From: Bugula neritina
Lineage: Eukaryota > Bryozoa > Gymnolaemata > Cheilostomatida > Bugulidae
Reading direction: 5' to 3'
DNA length: 64,000 nt
Assembly (NCBI GenBank): GCA_964035545.1
Contig: OZ037765.1
Span: 10,968,698-11,032,697 of the forward strand
The translations under genes were made by a program, and so were the position numbers. Positions within the stretch are counted from its first letter, which is position 1, and each line of letters begins with the position of its first letter. Of the stretch, positions 62,132 through 64,000 are shown piece after piece. The notes under the pieces were generated by a model. That model saw only the letters and a list, made by a program, of their open reading frames with translations. It was not told the origin of the DNA and ran no database searches.

Positions 62132-62429
62132 GACTATTCGTATAGTATTTTTCTTTCCTACTCTTATTCTTTGTTTGTTTATTTTATGTGTGTAAGTTCT
62201 TCATGTAATGCATGTACCTATTCATGCTCTGTTTTTCTTGTGTGTGCACAAATCTTCCCTGTATTTTCTTTTTATGTTATCATTGTATTATTACTATCAC
62301 TGCATGTTTACCATATTTTTTTTGTGTGTTACTTCCAACTGTGCGTTTTATTGTCGTGTCATTCCCTGTTGTGTGTTTGTGTTGTGTACGCCTCTTTATC
62401 GGAAAGCATGCTTTCCGATGGGGGGTGTG
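62132..62429 (+). other. 3' untranslated segment and polypurine-like tract
   Basis: About 300 bp, T-rich, between pol and the 3' LTR, with no ORF of its own beyond overlap into the LTR. A perfect 22-bp palindrome (62398-62419, ATCGGAAAGC half-site) abuts GATGGGGGGTGTG, the best candidate for the plus-strand primer tract. It is a weak polypurine tract because of the interspersed T residues. Confidence 0.65.
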
Positions 62430-62821
62430 TGTGGTAAATTTATGTTGTGTGTGTGTGTCCTTTGTTGCCGAGATCGGTACTTCGGTCCTCCGAAACACCG
62501 ATATGCCGATTCTCGGCATATCGGAATACCGAAGTACCGAAATGCCGGATTCGGCATTTCGGATTCCCGAAGTGCCGATATTCGGTATTTCGGGCCTCCG
62601 ATCTCGGCAAACAAAGGAATGTCTTTGTCCTGCATGTATATAAAAGCCAGCGAGTTCCAGTATAGTTCAGTCTACTACTGGAGCTCGCTGGATAAAGACC
62701 ATTGATTCACTCGGACTATACTACAATAAAGATTATCTACATTCTACCTTATTTCTCGCCTTGTTTCTTATACAAGCATGTAACAGCACTAGTTTCATTC
62801 ACAATCCACAAAACTATCACA
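62430..62821 (+). repeat. 3' LTR
   Basis: 392 bp, identical by eye to 54829-55220 at an offset of 7601. It is followed by ATAT, matching the left flank. Confidence 0.97.
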
Positions 62822-64000
62822 ATATACAATATGCTTCAATGCCTTTGATATGAGCATCTTATAAAGTACTTAACGAGGAGTTATCAGTACTTTTCATATA
62901 GTCTGATCTTGTTTTTGGAAGTTAGTAAATAACATGCTGCATATAAATATTATAACAAAAAGAAGTCATTCATGTGTGCATGAAGCCTATATATGAAGTT
63001 TGTTTCAATATAAGATATGTATTAGTTCATATGAAATCGAGTATTTTTATGAGGTGCCAATGTTTGGAGGTTTGAGCACTACAAATTATTCAAAAGGAAT
63101 TGGCAAAAGGTAGTCTACGATGAAGCTAGAAAACAAATAATTTAACGTAAATGTGTAACTATGACATACTGCATGATACTTTCAAAGAGCATATTCCTAA
63201 TAAGTAATTGTAAGTTATAATATACATGTAATACATTTCCTTGACATGTTATTGTGTGTAATTTTAGACTGCTAACCTAGTTCAGTATAGAAATCTGATA
63301 AATAAGTTTTAGAGTAAATGTTCATGTTTATGGCCTTCAATTTATTTGATTTTGTAAGCTTGAATACAATTTGTTAACTTCTAAGTGAAGAGTCGAAGAA
63401 TTTAGTAGATATAAAAACTTTGGCAGAATTGCCTTTTTATTAGATTTTTCTCGCTTTTATCTCCATTAAAAGGCTAAAAAATGTCTCAGAAATTATAGAC
63501 TTTTATTATTAATTTATGTGATGAATTGGTTTCAAGTACTCAAAGCCTTTGCTGCTTTGTGTAAGACACTTGCAAACAAATATTGAACTGTCCTCTGTCT
63601 GTGAAATGAACGAAAGTACAAAAATTAAGTAGTTTCTAGGAATATTGTGACATAACAAGCATACAAGCTACCTGAGAAGAAAGGTTAAATTTTTATATCT
63701 ATCATAGATATATAGTATACATTCGCTTACGTTTGCATTACAATTATAAAAGTTTCTGTACTTCATATCTGTCAATAGTATTAGATTTTATGTTTGAACT
63801 AGTTCCAACTAATTTATTGTAATTTCTTTGTATTCTTGAGATTTATTTAATAGTTACTAAAGTTTGAAACATTACTGAACAACAACTTGGGCTGCATTGT
63901 GTTGTATGGATAAACTAATAATCTAACACCACCCTTTCTAAAAAGAAGACTCTAAAATTGACCAGACAAAAGTAATTGGTTGCTTTATTGTAGCGTGTTT
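62822..64000. other. AT-rich intergenic DNA
   Basis: No ORF, exon series or repeat recognised on either strand. Confidence 0.5.

Larger units (their letters stand above)
54829..62821 (+). mobile_element. Intact Ty3/Gypsy LTR retrotransposon, 7993 bp
   Basis: Two 392-bp direct repeats, identical by eye, flank a primer binding site, gag, pol and a polypurine-like tract. The pol order is PR-RT-RNaseH-IN with a GPY/F module, which is Ty3/Gypsy (Metaviridae). ATAT flanks both ends (54825-54828 and 62822-62825); it reads as AATAT, 5 bp, if the last A of the LTR is assigned to the target. The element is strikingly GC-rich against its host. No env-like ORF with signal peptide or membrane segment follows pol. 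Uninterrupted ORFs and identical LTRs point to recent insertion. Confidence 0.97.

Noticed and set aside
55241-62195. Many antisense and out-of-frame ORFs inside the retrotransposon
   Set aside because: Shadows of gag and pol caused by high GC content.
62208-62705. 165-codon ORF crossing into the 3' LTR, with a hydrophobic start that might suggest a small env
   Set aside because: Most of it is LTR sequence, which is also open at 54841-55104 because of the palindromes. The hydrophobic part is T-rich UTR, and there is no cleavage site or domain.
1-64000. CRISPR arrays, operons, prokaryotic promoters or rRNA/tRNA genes
   Set aside because: The DNA is eukaryotic with spliced genes. The tandem repeats are microsatellites without spacers, and no complete tRNA cloverleaf or rRNA was seen.

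Overview
This is eukaryotic nuclear DNA from an invertebrate animal. The evidence is many short exons with GT-AG introns, AT-rich introns and intergenic DNA, abundant microsatellites and mobile elements, and clear orthologues of animal ciliary genes. A fibrinogen-domain gene and the style of the repeats fit a lophotrochozoan such as a mollusc or bryozoan, but the phylum cannot be fixed from this window.

Layout: (1) 591-16830, minus strand: the TTC21B (IFT139) orthologue, 26 coding exons; the last short coding exon lies beyond the left edge. (2) 18611-29380, plus strand: a complete 19-exon, 680-residue gene I do not recognise, with three G[KR]PG[AG]GAP motifs, head-to-head with TTC21B. (3) 30491-37430, minus strand: a complete 9-exon ANKMY2 orthologue. 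Its last intron carries a 3.2-kb DNA transposon with 17-bp inverted ends and a decayed ORF. (4) 37431-41588: intergenic, with a large field of degenerate simple repeats. (5) 41589-48304, minus strand: a complete 5-exon gene for a secreted or membrane-anchored coiled-coil plus fibrinogen-like-domain protein. (6) 48305-54828: mostly non-coding, with a 344-bp MITE and a few weak exon candidates. (7) 54829-62821: an apparently intact Ty3/Gypsy LTR retrotransposon of 7993 bp. It has identical 392-bp LTRs, a 19-nt tRNA-Leu primer binding site, gag, a -1 frameshift signal, and a very long pol ORF ending in two C2H2 zinc fingers and a coiled coil. (8) 62822-64000: AT-rich, nothing recognised.

How the genes relate: TTC21B is an IFT-A subunit for retrograde intraflagellar transport. 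ANKMY2 acts in ciliary cAMP/Hedgehog signalling in vertebrates. The unknown gene between them shares an intergenic region with TTC21B that contains a match to the RFX X-box of ciliary promoters, so I infer that it too is ciliary. The fibrinogen-domain gene is unrelated. The retroelement is GC-rich in an AT-rich host and looks recently inserted. Its fused zinc-finger tail, together with the dense CCGA/TCGG palindromes in its LTR, is the most unusual thing in the window.
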